From the NCBI GenBank assembly GCA_035492775.1, contig DATJIW010000090.1, positions 1 to 64,000 on the forward strand: a DNA stretch of 64,000 bases, in the 5' to 3' direction. A program made the position numbers and the translations under genes. The stretch comes from DATJFQ01 sp035492775. Its GTDB lineage: Bacteria; Acidobacteriota; Vicinamibacteria; Vicinamibacterales; 2-12-FULL-66-21. Every line of letters begins with the position of its first letter. The first letter of the stretch is position 1. This document shows, in pieces, positions 8,951 to 17,462 of the stretch. The notes under the pieces are model-generated. The model was not told the origin of the DNA. It searched no databases and saw only the letters and a program-made list of their open reading frames with translations.

Positions 8951-8960
8951 TAAGGGACTG

Positions 8961-9129
8961 CCCCTGGGTTAACCCAGGTTGGTGAGTGTCAACCGCGGTT
9001 GTCGTTTATGCTCTCCGCCGGCGGGCCGACGATTGGCGGATTGGCGAGTGGTGAACCGCCTCCACCTGGGTTGACCGAAGTTGACGAGTGCAACCGCGGT
9101 TGTCGTTTATCCTCTCCGCCGGCGGGCCG
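8961..9129. repeat. Imperfect ~67-bp direct duplication carrying palindromes
   Basis: 8961-9028 and about 9062-9129 are two copies of one sequence. Their 39-bp distal parts (8990-9028 and 9091-9129) differ at a single base. The first copy contains the 16-bp palindrome CCTGGGTTAACCCAGG (8963-8978), degenerate in the second. Both contain the 12-bp palindrome CAACCGCGGTTG (8990-9001 and 9091-9102). The second copy includes the last codons and stop of the four-helix-bundle gene, so the first copy is a duplicated gene end lying outside the gene. Confidence 0.85.
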
Positions 9130-9520
9130 TGTTGATCTGTTTGGCGAGATCCAGCCGCTGCGCCTGTCGTTCCTGGGCGGTTTTTCGCGACTTCACGAAG
9201 ATCCGGGTTAGTTCGTCCGCCTCCTGGATGAGGTCCTGCGCCGAGTCGCGGGAGACCAGATTCGATCGAACCAGGAGTTCCAGCCACCCTTTCGATTCAT
9301 CCGCCTCTTCGACGGCCACTCCGATTTTTGCGATGAATTCCGCAGAACTTCGCGCGCGGCACGTCGCGCGGTAGTTGCTGTCCGTTGCGCCCGCGGCGTC
9401 CAGGAGCTGTTCGGCGACCTTCTGGGCTGCCAGAGTTCGAGGCAGGCTCTCACAGAACTTGATGACATCAGCGGCGAACTTCTGCGTCCGCTCCTGGAGT
9501 GCAACAGCCTTGGCATTCAT
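9107..9520 (-). CDS. Four-helix-bundle protein (23S rRNA intervening-sequence protein family)
   Basis: A small, charged, almost wholly helical protein of 137 residues. It matches the four-helix-bundle/IVP family pattern: KFAADVIKFCESLPRT in helix 1, QLLDAAGATDSNYRATCRA in helix 2, EFIAKIGVAVEEADESKGWLELL in helix 3, then a long C-terminal helix. Family members are encoded in 23S rRNA intervening sequences and as free-standing genes; the biochemical role is unclear, and the family is related to the Avd protein of diversity-generating retroelements. The open frame extends to 9583 through repeat DNA, but the first family-like Met is at 9520, chosen here. No convincing Shine-Dalgarno is visible. 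It is bracketed by inverted TGGCGAT arrays, suggesting a mobile or repeat-associated cassette. Confidence 0.88.
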   Translation of the reverse strand: MNAKAVALQERTQKFAADVIKFCESLPRTLAAQKVAEQLLDAAGATDSNYRATCRARSSAEFIAKIGVAVEEADESKGWLELLVRSNLVSRDSAQDLIQEADELTRIFVKSRKTAQERQAQRLDLAKQINTARRRRG

Positions 9521-9545
9521 GACGACCGGCTTTGCATCTGCCGCG

Positions 9546-9672
9546 CCAATCGTCAATCGCCAATGCCAATCGTCAATCGTCAATCGTCAATGCCAATCAG
9601 CAATCGTCAATGAGTAATCGCCAATCGCCAATCGTCAATCCCTAATCGGCAATCGCCAATCGCCAATCGTCA
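9546..9672 (-). repeat. Heptamer array, right arm (ATCGCCA orientation)
   Basis: Minus-oriented copies of the same unit as 8713-8950 (ATCGTCA, ATCGCCA, ATGCCA) fill the gap between the four-helix-bundle gene and the prfB stop codon at 9673. The arm is complementary to the left arm across about 600 bp. Confidence 0.9.
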
Positions 9673-10810
9673 TTAGTCGATTTCCTCCTCCGTCGCCGCC
9701 GAGAGCGCCCCGGCGGCCTTCTTCATCAGGTACGTCTTGATGAAGAAATCGATGTCGCCGTCGAGTACGCGGTTGACGTCGCCCACCTGCTCCTTGGTCC
9801 GATGGTCCTTCACCATCTGGTACGGGTGCAGAACGTAGCTGCGGATCTGGCTGCCGAACGCGATGTCGCGCTTTTCCCCGCCGAGCTTTTCGAGCGTCGC
9901 CTGCTGCTCCTTCGTCCTCAGGTCGTACAGCCGCGCCTTCAGCACCTTCATCGCCTGCGCCCGGTTCTTGTGCTGCGACCGCTCGTTCTGGCACGAGACA
10001 ACGATTCCGGTCGGCAGATGCGTGATGCGGACCGCCGAGTCCGTGACGTTCACGTGCTGGCCGCCGGCGCCGCTCGACCGGTAGGTGTCGATCCGCAGGT
10101 CCTTTTCCTCGATCGCCACATCGACGTCGTCGGGCAGTTCGGGCCAGACGTAGACCGACGCGAATGACGTGTGCCGCCGTGCGGCCTGGTCGAACGGCGA
10201 GATTCGCACCAGCCGGTGGACGCCGGCTTCGGCGAGCAGTAACCCGTATGCGTAGTCGCCGTAGACGGTAAAGGTCGCGCTCTTGATGCCCGCTTCGTCG
10301 CCCGGCTGCACTTCGATGACGTCCCGCTTGAAGCCGCGGCGTTCGGTCCATCGAAGGTACATGCGCAGCAGCATCTCGGCCCAGTCCTGCGACTCGGTGC
10401 CTCCGGCGCCCGGGTGAATCGTCACGATGGCGTTCTTGCGATCGTGCTCGCCGCCGAGCATTTTCTTCGTCTCGCCGGCGTCCACCTCGCGCGCGAGATC
10501 GGCAAGGCCGGCCGCGAGATCGTCGCCGACGGGCTCGCCGGCTTCCGCCCACTCCGTCAGAACGGCCAGGTCGTCGACGCGCCGTTTCAGCGATTCGCTC
10601 AACGCGCGGTCGTCTTCGAGCCGCCGCCGGCGCTGCAGCAGCTTCTGCGCCGCCGCCTGATCCTTCCAGAAGTCGGGTTCGCCTACACGCTCCTCGATCT
10701 TCCTCAGCTCGTCGGCCGGGCGTGTGGCGTCAAAGATAGCTCCGCAGATCGGACGCGCGCTTTGCCAGGTCCTGATACTGCCGGAGCTGCTCCTCGAGAT
10801 GCTGAACAGT
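9673..10810 (-). CDS. prfB: Peptide chain release factor 2, programmed +1 frameshift
   Basis: RF2 terminates translation at UGA and UAA. The main frame (9673-10731) carries the class I release factor domains: SGAGGQHVNVTDSAVRITH with the catalytic GGQ, and the anticodon-like loop within VRISPFDQAARRHTSF. The SPF tripeptide is diagnostic of RF2 rather than RF1. The N-terminus lies in another frame. About 26 codons (LEEQLRQYQDLAKRASDLRSYL) run to an in-frame UGA at 10732-10730, and the canonical slip site CTT-TGA-C joins it to frame +1 at 10731. The full product is about 378 residues. Frame 0 contains no ATG, GTG or TTG; the first possible codon after an upstream stop is CTG at 10810. An ATG at 10814 is in the wrong frame. 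Confidence 0.93.
10729..10743 (-). promoter_or_regulatory. prfB autoregulatory +1 frameshift site
   Basis: Reading the minus strand, an SD-like GGAG (10740-10743) sits one base before TAT-CTT-TGA-C (10729-10738). CUU is the slippery codon and UGA the RF2-dependent stop. Low RF2 lets the ribosome slip forward one base and make full-length RF2, the autoregulation known from Escherichia coli prfB. The E. coli site has AGGGGG in place of CGGAGC. Confidence 0.93.
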
Positions 10811-10856
10811 CATAACGAATCCAATTCCCACCGCTGCAAGCTCAAGGCTCGCAGCG

Positions 10857-12221
10857 CTAATTGCGCCGGGTCAACAGAAGCATGATCGCCGTAATCGCCA
10901 CGCCCGCCCAGCCGGCGACGTCTCCGATGTAACTGTAGATCGTGCGGTCCTCGATGAAACGCAGCTCGTCCACCATCACCGCGCTCTCGAACATGTTGGA
11001 GCGCTGCATGACGCGGCCGTACGGATCGACAAACCCGCTGATCCCCGTGTTCGCGGCGCGCGCCAGGTAGCGCCCCTCCTCGATTGCCCGCATCGATGCC
11101 TGCTCCCAGTGCTGGTACGCAGCGGACGTCCAGCCATACCACGCGTCGTTCGTAATCGTCGTCAACAGCTCGCTCCCGTGGCGCACCGACGCGCGGATCA
11201 GGCTCGAGTAGATCACTTCGTAGCAAATCGCGGTGCTCGCGTCGTGCCCGGCGACCGGCAGCATGACGATGCTGGCGCCAGGCGTGAAGTCGGAAACCGC
11301 CTGGACGATCGGCCCGACGAAAAAGAGCAGCCGTTTCAGCGGCACGTATTCGCCGAACGGGACGAGGTGGATCTTGCGATAGACGGCGCCCGTTTTCCCG
11401 TCCGGTTCGACGAGGTATGCCGCGTTGTAATACCGCACGTCGGGCGCCTGTCCGGCTATCGTCTGCACCGGTTCGACCTGGTCGCTGCCGATGAGGAGCG
11501 TGATGTGCGCCTGCTGCGCGAGCCGCCGGATCGCTGCACCGCCGGCGAGGTCCTGCTCGTACGGCAATGGTGTCGACGACTCGGGCCACAGGACGAACTG
11601 CGCGCCCCGCCCGATCGCTTCACGCGTCATGTTGATGTAGCGGTCCATGATCGGACCGCGCGCCGCGCTGTCCCATTTCTGGTCCTGGGGGATGTTGCCC
11701 TGCAGAACGCCCACACGGATGGCCGTACCCGCCGACGTCAAGCGGTGAGCGCGCACGCGAAATGCGCCCCAGACACCAATCGCGAGGACGATCCCGACCG
11801 CCGCCACGAGAGGCCGCCAGCGTTTGGACGTGGGCTCGAGGGCGAGATATGCGGCGCCCGCGCTGACGGACGCCACCAGGGCCGACAGACCATAGACCCC
11901 GGCGATGCTGGCGACCTGCGCCACGGGAATGACGGTGACCTGGCTATAACCGAGCAGCTCCCATGGAAAACCGTCCCAGATGTAGGTGCGCCCCATCTCG
12001 GTCGCAATCCACGACAGCGGGGCGAGCAGCAGCGCCGTCCGCCCGAAGGCTTTGGCGAAGCGCGCCTGGAATACCGCGAAAAGGCCCGGGAACAGCGAGA
12101 GATATGCCACGAGCATCAGCGCGGCAAACGCCGACGTCGGCGTCGACAGCCCGCCGAACGTCGTCATCGTCTGGACCAGCCAGTAGAGCGTCCCCCAGAA
12201 GTAGAACGCCCCGGTCGTCAC
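10857..12221 (-). CDS. lnt: Apolipoprotein N-acyltransferase, annotated start probably too short
   Basis: An inner-membrane enzyme that adds the third acyl chain to lipoproteins. Several hydrophobic helices precede a nitrilase-fold domain with the catalytic triad positions in VLWPESSTPLP (Glu), YRKIHLVPFGEY (Lys) and STAICYEVIY (Cys). A C-terminal transmembrane helix ends LLLTRRN. The coordinates use the first canonical start (GTG 12221). The same frame stays open to about 12374 and encodes the expected first membrane helix (TLSGVLLAASFPKFGYPAF). That extension has no ATG, GTG or TTG; only CTG codons at 12374 and 12353 are available. The real protein is therefore probably about 500 residues and starts near the SPOR gene stop. 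Confidence 0.92.
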   Translation of the reverse strand: MTTGAFYFWGTLYWLVQTMTTFGGLSTPTSAFAALMLVAYLSLFPGLFAVFQARFAKAFGRTALLLAPLSWIATEMGRTYIWDGFPWELLGYSQVTVIPVAQVASIAGVYGLSALVASVSAGAAYLALEPTSKRWRPLVAAVGIVLAIGVWGAFRVRAHRLTSAGTAIRVGVLQGNIPQDQKWDSAARGPIMDRYINMTREAIGRGAQFVLWPESSTPLPYEQDLAGGAAIRRLAQQAHITLLIGSDQVEPVQTIAGQAPDVRYYNAAYLVEPDGKTGAVYRKIHLVPFGEYVPLKRLLFFVGPIVQAVSDFTPGASIVMLPVAGHDASTAICYEVIYSSLIRASVRHGSELLTTITNDAWYGWTSAAYQHWEQASMRAIEEGRYLARAANTGISGFVDPYGRVMQRSNMFESAVMVDELRFIEDRTIYSYIGDVAGWAGVAITAIMLLLTRRN

Positions 12222-12358
12222 ACCGAGTGCGAGCGAGCGGCGCGGCGACGGCGGCCGTGCGGTGACGGCGACCAGCAGCGGCGCGAGCGCGATCCAGGCA
12301 AACGCCGGGTAACCGAATTTCGGGAAGCTGGCGGCGAGAAGGACGCCCGACAGCGTGG

Positions 12359-13096
12359 CTAATGCGAAATCCAGGGCTTGAACTGCTCTTCTTTTTCGAG
12401 GCGGCGTGCGACCTGCTCTGCCTCGCGGCGGTCGTTGTAGCGCCCGACCTGCACGCGGTAGATCGACGGCGCGCCGGCTGAGGGGTTGACGACGAAAGCG
12501 GGATAACCCTTCGCCGAAAGGCGCTGCACCACTGCGGCCGCGGCGGCGCGGTCCTTCAGCGCCACGAGCTGAACGACCCAGACTCCGGGACGGCCGGACG
12601 GAGCCGCGGACTTGGAAGGCGCCGGATCAGCAGCGGCCGGCGCGGAAGCAGGCTTCGGCGTCTCTTTGGGCGCGGCTGCGGACATCGTGGATGCCGCCGG
12701 TGCTGCGGGCTGCGCAGGCGCGGCAGGATTCGAATCCGCGTTGGCCTTCAACTTCTCGGTCGGGGCCTTGTCGTCCTGGAGTTTGGGATAGCTGAAATGG
12801 TCGGCGCCCTCCTTCGGAGGCGGCGGCACTTCGCCAGCCGGCGCGCTCGTTGATGCGGGAGCCGTCTGCTGCGCCTGAGGGACCGGACTCGCTGCGGACG
12901 GCGCTGCCGCGGCGGACGTTTCGATCGGCTCGTCGGCGTGGGCCGATGTTCTTGCGTTGCGGCCCACCTGCACGCCGAGCAGAAAAATGAAGACGGCGGC
13001 AGCCGTCGTCAGCATGAACGCGAAAACAACCTGTTTTCCGCTCAGCTGAATTTCGTGAAAGCCGTCTTCGGCGTCGTGTTGCGTCAGTTCGGTCAC
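12359..13096 (-). CDS. SPOR-domain membrane protein
   Basis: A 245-residue bitopic protein. A short cytoplasmic N-terminus precedes one transmembrane helix (about 22-44, VVFAFMLTTAAAVFIFLLGVQ). A long Ala/Pro/Lys-rich periplasmic linker leads to a C-terminal SPOR domain (about 168-243: GVWVVQLVALKDRAAAAAVVQRL and IYRVQVGRYNDRREAEQVARRL). SPOR domains bind denuded peptidoglycan at septa, so a FtsN- or DedD-like role in division is likely but not proven. It lies 3 bp after the slipin gene stop and directly before lnt. Confidence 0.9.
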   Translation of the reverse strand: MTELTQHDAEDGFHEIQLSGKQVVFAFMLTTAAAVFIFLLGVQVGRNARTSAHADEPIETSAAAAPSAASPVPQAQQTAPASTSAPAGEVPPPPKEGADHFSYPKLQDDKAPTEKLKANADSNPAAPAQPAAPAASTMSAAAPKETPKPASAPAAADPAPSKSAAPSGRPGVWVVQLVALKDRAAAAAVVQRLSAKGYPAFVVNPSAGAPSIYRVQVGRYNDRREAEQVARRLEKEEQFKPWISH

Positions 13097-13099
13097 GGA

Positions 13100-13855
13100 T
13101 CAGGTCTTCTTGCGCCCGCCTATCAAGTCCGAAATGAACTCGATCGGCAGCGGGAACACAATCGTGGAATTCTTTTCGGACGCGATCTCGGTCAGCGTCT
13201 GCAGGTATCGAAGCGTGATGGTGACGGGCTCGGTGGCGATGACCGCGGCAGCCTGCGCCAGCTTCTCCGAAGCCTGCAACTCGCCCTCCGCGTGGATGAT
13301 TTTAGCACGCTTCTCGCGCTCGGCCTCAGCTTGTCGCGCCATCGCGCGCTGCATATCCGCAGGCAGGTCGACGTGCTTGACCTCCACGGCCGAGACTTTC
13401 ACGCCCCAGGGATCGGTATGGAGGTCCAGGATCTGCTGGAGCTGCTGATTGAGGCGCTCGCGTTCCGACAGCAGGTCGTCGAGCTCGACCTGCCCGAGCA
13501 CGCTGCGGAGGGTCGTCTGCGCCAGCTGCGAAGTAGCGTAATGGAAGCTTTCGACTTCCACGATGGCCTTGCGGGGCTCCATCACGCGGAAGTAGACGAC
13601 GGCGTTGACCTTGACGGAGACGTTGTCGCGCGTGATCACGTCCTGCGGGGGGACGTCCATGACGATGGTGCGGAGGCTCACGCGGGCCATCCGATCGATC
13701 GGCGCGAACACCAGGATGACGCCGGGCCCCTTCGGCTGGGGCAGCAGCTTCCCCAGCCGGAAAATCACGGCGCGTTCGTATTCGTTCAGGACTTTGATCG
13801 AGCTGATCAACCAGAACGCCACGACAATCGCAACTATCAGCACTGGTGAAATCAT
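13100..13855 (-). CDS. Slipin / stomatin-like SPFH-domain membrane protein
   Basis: A 251-residue protein. An N-terminal hydrophobic hairpin (MISPVLIVAIVVAFWLISSI) is followed by a Band 7/SPFH domain (about 25-180: EYERAVIFRLGKLLPQPKGPG, DVITRDNVSVKVNAVVYFRV) and a coiled-coil C-terminus (RQAEAEREKRAKIIHAEGEL). Slipins form membrane microdomain scaffolds and are commonly paired with NfeD proteases; the nfeD gene lies 7 bp upstream here. The open frame extends to 13927, but ATG 13855 gives the normal slipin N-terminus and avoids overlapping nfeD. Confidence 0.93.
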   Translation of the reverse strand: MISPVLIVAIVVAFWLISSIKVLNEYERAVIFRLGKLLPQPKGPGVILVFAPIDRMARVSLRTIVMDVPPQDVITRDNVSVKVNAVVYFRVMEPRKAIVEVESFHYATSQLAQTTLRSVLGQVELDDLLSERERLNQQLQQILDLHTDPWGVKVSAVEVKHVDLPADMQRAMARQAEAEREKRAKIIHAEGELQASEKLAQAAAVIATEPVTITLRYLQTLTEIASEKNSTIVFPLPIEFISDLIGGRKKT

Positions 13856-13862
13856 GTCGTCG

Positions 13863-15164
13863 TCACATTCTCTTGACGGTGAGCAGCAGCCCCTTGACGG
13901 CGGTAATGATGACACGATCCCCGGCATGGACGGGCTCGTCGGCAGTGGCCGTCCAGATCTCGCCGTGCGCCGTCACGCGGCCGACCCCGCCGGGGGCGAT
14001 CGAGGTCATGGCCTCGCCTGCCGTATTCAGCATGCCGCTCTCGCCGGTGACGGCGGGCTGCCGCTGCGCGCGGACGCCGAGGCGGACGAGAAACAGCAGA
14101 ATCCCGGCGAGTCCAAGGGTGACGGGGACAATCACGCGAAGGCCGATCTGCATCTCCGGGAGCGGAGAATCGATCAACATCAGCGATCCAAAGAAGAGGC
14201 TCGCGATTCCTCCGGCGGCGAGCAGCCCGTGGCTGGTGACCTTCACTTCGAGCACGAGCAGCGCGAACCCGAGCAGAATCAGGAGCACGCCCGAATAGCT
14301 GACGGGCAGGACCTGCAGGGCGAAAAAGGCCAGCAGCAGACAAATGCCGCCTGCCACGCCGGGGAGGATCGCGCCCGGACTCCAGAGCTCGATGGTCAGG
14401 CCGAGCGTGCCGAGCGTCAGGAGCAGATACGCAATCTGCGGGTGTGCGATGGCGCTCAACACGCGCTCCGCACGCGTCATCTCGATGGTGCGGAGCACGG
14501 GGCTGGCCAACTGCAACGTCACGGTCTCGCCGTTGAAGCGGCGCACCGTGCGGCCATCGAGTTTGCGAATGAGGTCAGGGACGTCATTGGCAATGAGGTC
14601 GATGAGCGGCGGCGTTGCACCAATCGCTTCCTGCTCGGTGTACGAACGGCTTTCGGTGACCGCCTGTTCGACGAGCGGCACGTTGCGACGACGCTGTGTC
14701 GCGAGCGTGCGGGCGTATGCGGCCGCGTCAGACGCCATCTTCTTCGCCATCACCGGATCGATGGTTTCGCCGTAGCCGCTCACGGGATGGGCCGCGCCGA
14801 TGTGCGTGCCGGGCGCCATCGCGGCGACATCGGCCGCTATGGTGATGAGGAAGCCTGCAGAAGCGGCGCGATAACCCGCCGGGCCAACGAAGACCGCTAC
14901 CGGTGTTCGTGCCGAGATGATGGCGTTGTTGATGTCCCGCGTGGCGTCCAGCAATCCGCCGGGTGTGTGCAGCGTAAAGACGATGAGCGCCGCCTTGTCG
15001 GCGTCGGCTCTGGCGATCGCGGACCGCATGAAGTCGGCGGTCACCGGCTGGATGATCGCGTCGACCGTCGCCGTTTCCACGATCGGCGCAGAAGGCTGCG
15101 CGAGCAGCCGGTGAACGGCCGCCACGAAAGCCATCGCAATCAGCGCGATACGTGCGACTCGCAT
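13863..15164 (-). CDS. NfeD-family membrane serine protease (ClpP-like)
   Basis: A 433-residue protein. A signal sequence (about 1-22, ending LLAQP) is followed by a ClpP-class domain (about 30-215). The nucleophile Ser lies in GYRAASAGFLIT, a TPGG oxyanion motif in LHTPGGLLDATRD, and the probable catalytic Lys in MAKKMASDA. Four or five transmembrane helices (about 240-380) precede a soluble OB-fold NfeD domain ending VKGLLLTVKRM. Homologues cleave stomatin-type partners at the membrane, which fits the adjacent slipin. This is the long form, with protease and NfeD domains fused. Confidence 0.93.
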   Translation of the reverse strand: MRVARIALIAMAFVAAVHRLLAQPSAPIVETATVDAIIQPVTADFMRSAIARADADKAALIVFTLHTPGGLLDATRDINNAIISARTPVAVFVGPAGYRAASAGFLITIAADVAAMAPGTHIGAAHPVSGYGETIDPVMAKKMASDAAAYARTLATQRRRNVPLVEQAVTESRSYTEQEAIGATPPLIDLIANDVPDLIRKLDGRTVRRFNGETVTLQLASPVLRTIEMTRAERVLSAIAHPQIAYLLLTLGTLGLTIELWSPGAILPGVAGGICLLLAFFALQVLPVSYSGVLLILLGFALLVLEVKVTSHGLLAAGGIASLFFGSLMLIDSPLPEMQIGLRVIVPVTLGLAGILLFLVRLGVRAQRQPAVTGESGMLNTAGEAMTSIAPGGVGRVTAHGEIWTATADEPVHAGDRVIITAVKGLLLTVKRM

Positions 15165-15214
15165 GCAATCCTGTTCCCGATCTTACGACCCCACGGCAGC
15201 GGCGGACGCCCGAA

Positions 15215-16816
15215 CTAGCCTCCGCGCCTGATTCGCTCCTCCAGTTGGCGCGCCGCCAGAGACGACGGGTCAAGGGCGAGGGCGCGCTGCGCCTGGCTCC
15301 GCGCCGCGGGCAGATCTTTCAGCTGCAGATACGCGTCCCCCAGCGCGACACGCGCGGGCACGGTGTCCTGGCTCCAGATCGAAATCTTGAACGCATCCAC
15401 CGCATCGCGGGGCCGGCCCTGGCGGATGTAAATCCGGCCGATCAGCAGGTGCGCTTCCGCTTCATATGGCGACAGGAACACGGCGCGGCGAAGCTCCGAC
15501 AGCGCCTCGCGATCGTGTTCCTGCTCGTACAGCCGGCGGCCGCGGTCGAGATGATACTGCGCGACATCGCGCTGATCGCGCTGAGCGCTCGTGACCAGCG
15601 CCTGATCGACGGCCGTAAACCGGCGGTTCTCGAGGTCGTACCGCGTGCGTTCGAGTCCTCGCGGAAGCGCGTCTGAGCGGCGCTCCGCGTAGCGGGCGGA
15701 TAATTGCGCGGCAAGTTCGCGCTCGCGGCCGGCCTCTACGGTGTTGCCCGCGGCATCCAGTTCCGCCGCCAGCACGAAATGCGCGTCGGCATCGGTCGGA
15801 TTCCGGCGCACCGCTTCGCGGAGCCAGTAAAAGGCGGCCTGGGGATCGCGATCGAGCGCGTAGGCGTAACCCAGGTTGAACAGCAGATCCGTATCGTCCG
15901 GCTCAGCCTCCGCGGCCTTCGTGAAATAGTAGACCGGCTTGCCGGTTTCCGGCGTGGCGCCGCGCCGGAGCTGCACGATCCCGATGTTATTGAGGATGGC
16001 GGCATCCGTCCGCTCGTTCAGCAGCGTCTTGAACGTCTCGAACGCCTCCTCGTATTTGTTCAACTCGAGCTGCGAGATGCCGGTCAAGAACCGCGCGCGC
16101 CGCGCGTACGGCGACGCCGGGTCGATGTCCTTCAGCGCAGCAAGCGCCGCCGCCGGGTTGCCCTGGCTCTCGCGCACGTCCCACAACGCGATTCTGGCCG
16201 CGTCGTATTCGGGATCGCTCTTCAGCGCCGACTCGAGAAAGGCGACCTGCGTGCCCGGTTGCTCCGCGATGAGCCCCTTGACGTACTGCTCGAACGCCTG
16301 AAGCGGCGGAGCGTGGACGGACGCAGGCACCACCCCGCCAGGAACGGCGCGCCGGGCGAGCTTGCGGCCGACTACGAAGAGGTCGGCGAGGGCCCCGCTT
16401 TCGGAAATCTCAGGGTCTGCGCGGCCCTCTTCGAGATGGATCGCGCGCGCGTGCAGCGTCAGTGTCCCGTCTTTCACCTGCACACGTCCGACGATCACCT
16501 GCGACGCGCCCACGATCTGGCCGACCTTGATGACGGTAGCCTCGCTGAGGCGCGTATTCGGCGGCAGGTGCAGCTGGTCGTACGCCCGCGTCCGCGTGGT
16601 CCGCGAGATCGCGCCAAGACCCCGCGCGTTCAGGTCGTCCGCGATCAGGACGGCGGTCGCGTCCCCCAGCCAATAGCTTCCGCCGTCGTTCGCCGGCGTT
16701 TCGAAAGGAACCACGAGGATCCGCGCCGACGGCAGCGCAGGAACCGAGTGGATCGGCGCCGACGCCGTCGACTGACGCGCGGTCAGCGCCACGATCATCA
16801 GCCAGCCGATCATCAT
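15215..16816 (-). CDS. Exported TPR protein with FlgO/TolB-N-like domain
   Basis: A protein of 533 residues from ATG 16816. A hydrophobic N-terminus (MMIGWLMIVALTARQ) is a likely signal peptide. An N-terminal alpha/beta domain (ILVVPFETPANDG, WLGDATAVLIADDL, IVGRVQVKDGTLTLHAR) resembles the FlgO/TolB-N family. From about residue 180 there are repeated TPR units such as DTDLLFNLGYAYALDRDPQA and AEAHLLIGRIYIRQGRPRDA. It is probably a periplasmic assembly or scaffold protein; its substrate is unknown. The start overlaps the upstream gene's stop (ATGA), so the two are translationally coupled. The open frame to 16900 lies inside the upstream gene and is rejected. Confidence 0.8.
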   Translation of the reverse strand: MMIGWLMIVALTARQSTASAPIHSVPALPSARILVVPFETPANDGGSYWLGDATAVLIADDLNARGLGAISRTTRTRAYDQLHLPPNTRLSEATVIKVGQIVGASQVIVGRVQVKDGTLTLHARAIHLEEGRADPEISESGALADLFVVGRKLARRAVPGGVVPASVHAPPLQAFEQYVKGLIAEQPGTQVAFLESALKSDPEYDAARIALWDVRESQGNPAAALAALKDIDPASPYARRARFLTGISQLELNKYEEAFETFKTLLNERTDAAILNNIGIVQLRRGATPETGKPVYYFTKAAEAEPDDTDLLFNLGYAYALDRDPQAAFYWLREAVRRNPTDADAHFVLAAELDAAGNTVEAGRERELAAQLSARYAERRSDALPRGLERTRYDLENRRFTAVDQALVTSAQRDQRDVAQYHLDRGRRLYEQEHDREALSELRRAVFLSPYEAEAHLLIGRIYIRQGRPRDAVDAFKISIWSQDTVPARVALGDAYLQLKDLPAARSQAQRALALDPSSLAARQLEERIRRGG

Positions 16817-17415
16817 GCCGCCACCGCGTCTCCCGCCGCGCGGTCCGCGAACGACACCGACAGCAGGCAGCCGCGCTGCCCGGGCGCTTCGGCGCGGCAC
16901 TGGCTCACACGCACGTCAGCAGGGACGTCGAACAGCTGCAGGACACGCTGAATCGCGGACGCATAGAACCCGCAAAGGGGCAGCGCCTGCGCCTCGCGGA
17001 CCTCGCAGAAGAGCGAGCCGCGCAGATCGATCGTGATGTTCCCCCGTTTGACCGACGTAATGGCGCGCGATCCCGGATACGTCGAACGGACGAGCGCCCG
17101 CGCCGTCCGCAGAGCCATCCGTGCGCGCAGCGCCAGCGGCAACGAGCGCGTCAGACGCCGTTCGAGCGCCGGAACGCTCTCGAATGTCCAGGCCGCCGCG
17201 TAGGCTCCGGCGCGTTCGGTGATGAGGTTGTATGCCTCACCCTCACCGCGGAGGAAGCTCAGTACGGCCGACAGCGGTGCGAGCCCGATGGTGCCTACGC
17301 GCAGGCCCGACGGGTTCAACCAGTTCTCGTAGAACTCGAGACGCGTGGGCAGCAGGTCCGCAATCGACTGATGCAGGCTCGCGATGAGGACGCGGCCGAT
17401 TCGAGGTTCGCTCAT
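16813..17415 (-). CDS. Uncharacterised protein, possible V4R-like C-terminal domain
   Basis: A 200-residue soluble protein. The N-terminus (IASLHQSIADLLPTRLEFYE) is amphipathic and helical. The C-terminal third (GSLFCEVREAQALPLCGFY, then VSQCRAEAPGQRGCLLSV) has the paired-Cys arrangement seen in 4-vinyl-reductase (V4R) small-molecule-binding domains, but the similarity is judged by eye only. It is coupled to the downstream TPR gene by a 4-bp overlap and transcribed divergently from mobA. No catalytic motif is recognised. Confidence 0.6.
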   Translation of the reverse strand: MSEPRIGRVLIASLHQSIADLLPTRLEFYENWLNPSGLRVGTIGLAPLSAVLSFLRGEGEAYNLITERAGAYAAAWTFESVPALERRLTRSLPLALRARMALRTARALVRSTYPGSRAITSVKRGNITIDLRGSLFCEVREAQALPLCGFYASAIQRVLQLFDVPADVRVSQCRAEAPGQRGCLLSVSFADRAAGDAVAA

Positions 17416-17462
17416 GGCAGACGTGAGAGGAGAACTTTGCGCTTTGATCGTTGCTTGCCATA

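Noticed and set aside
8713..9672. Insertion sequence
   Set aside because: No transposase or terminal inverted repeats of IS type; the only gene is the four-helix-bundle protein, so 'repeat island/cassette' is the most that can be said.
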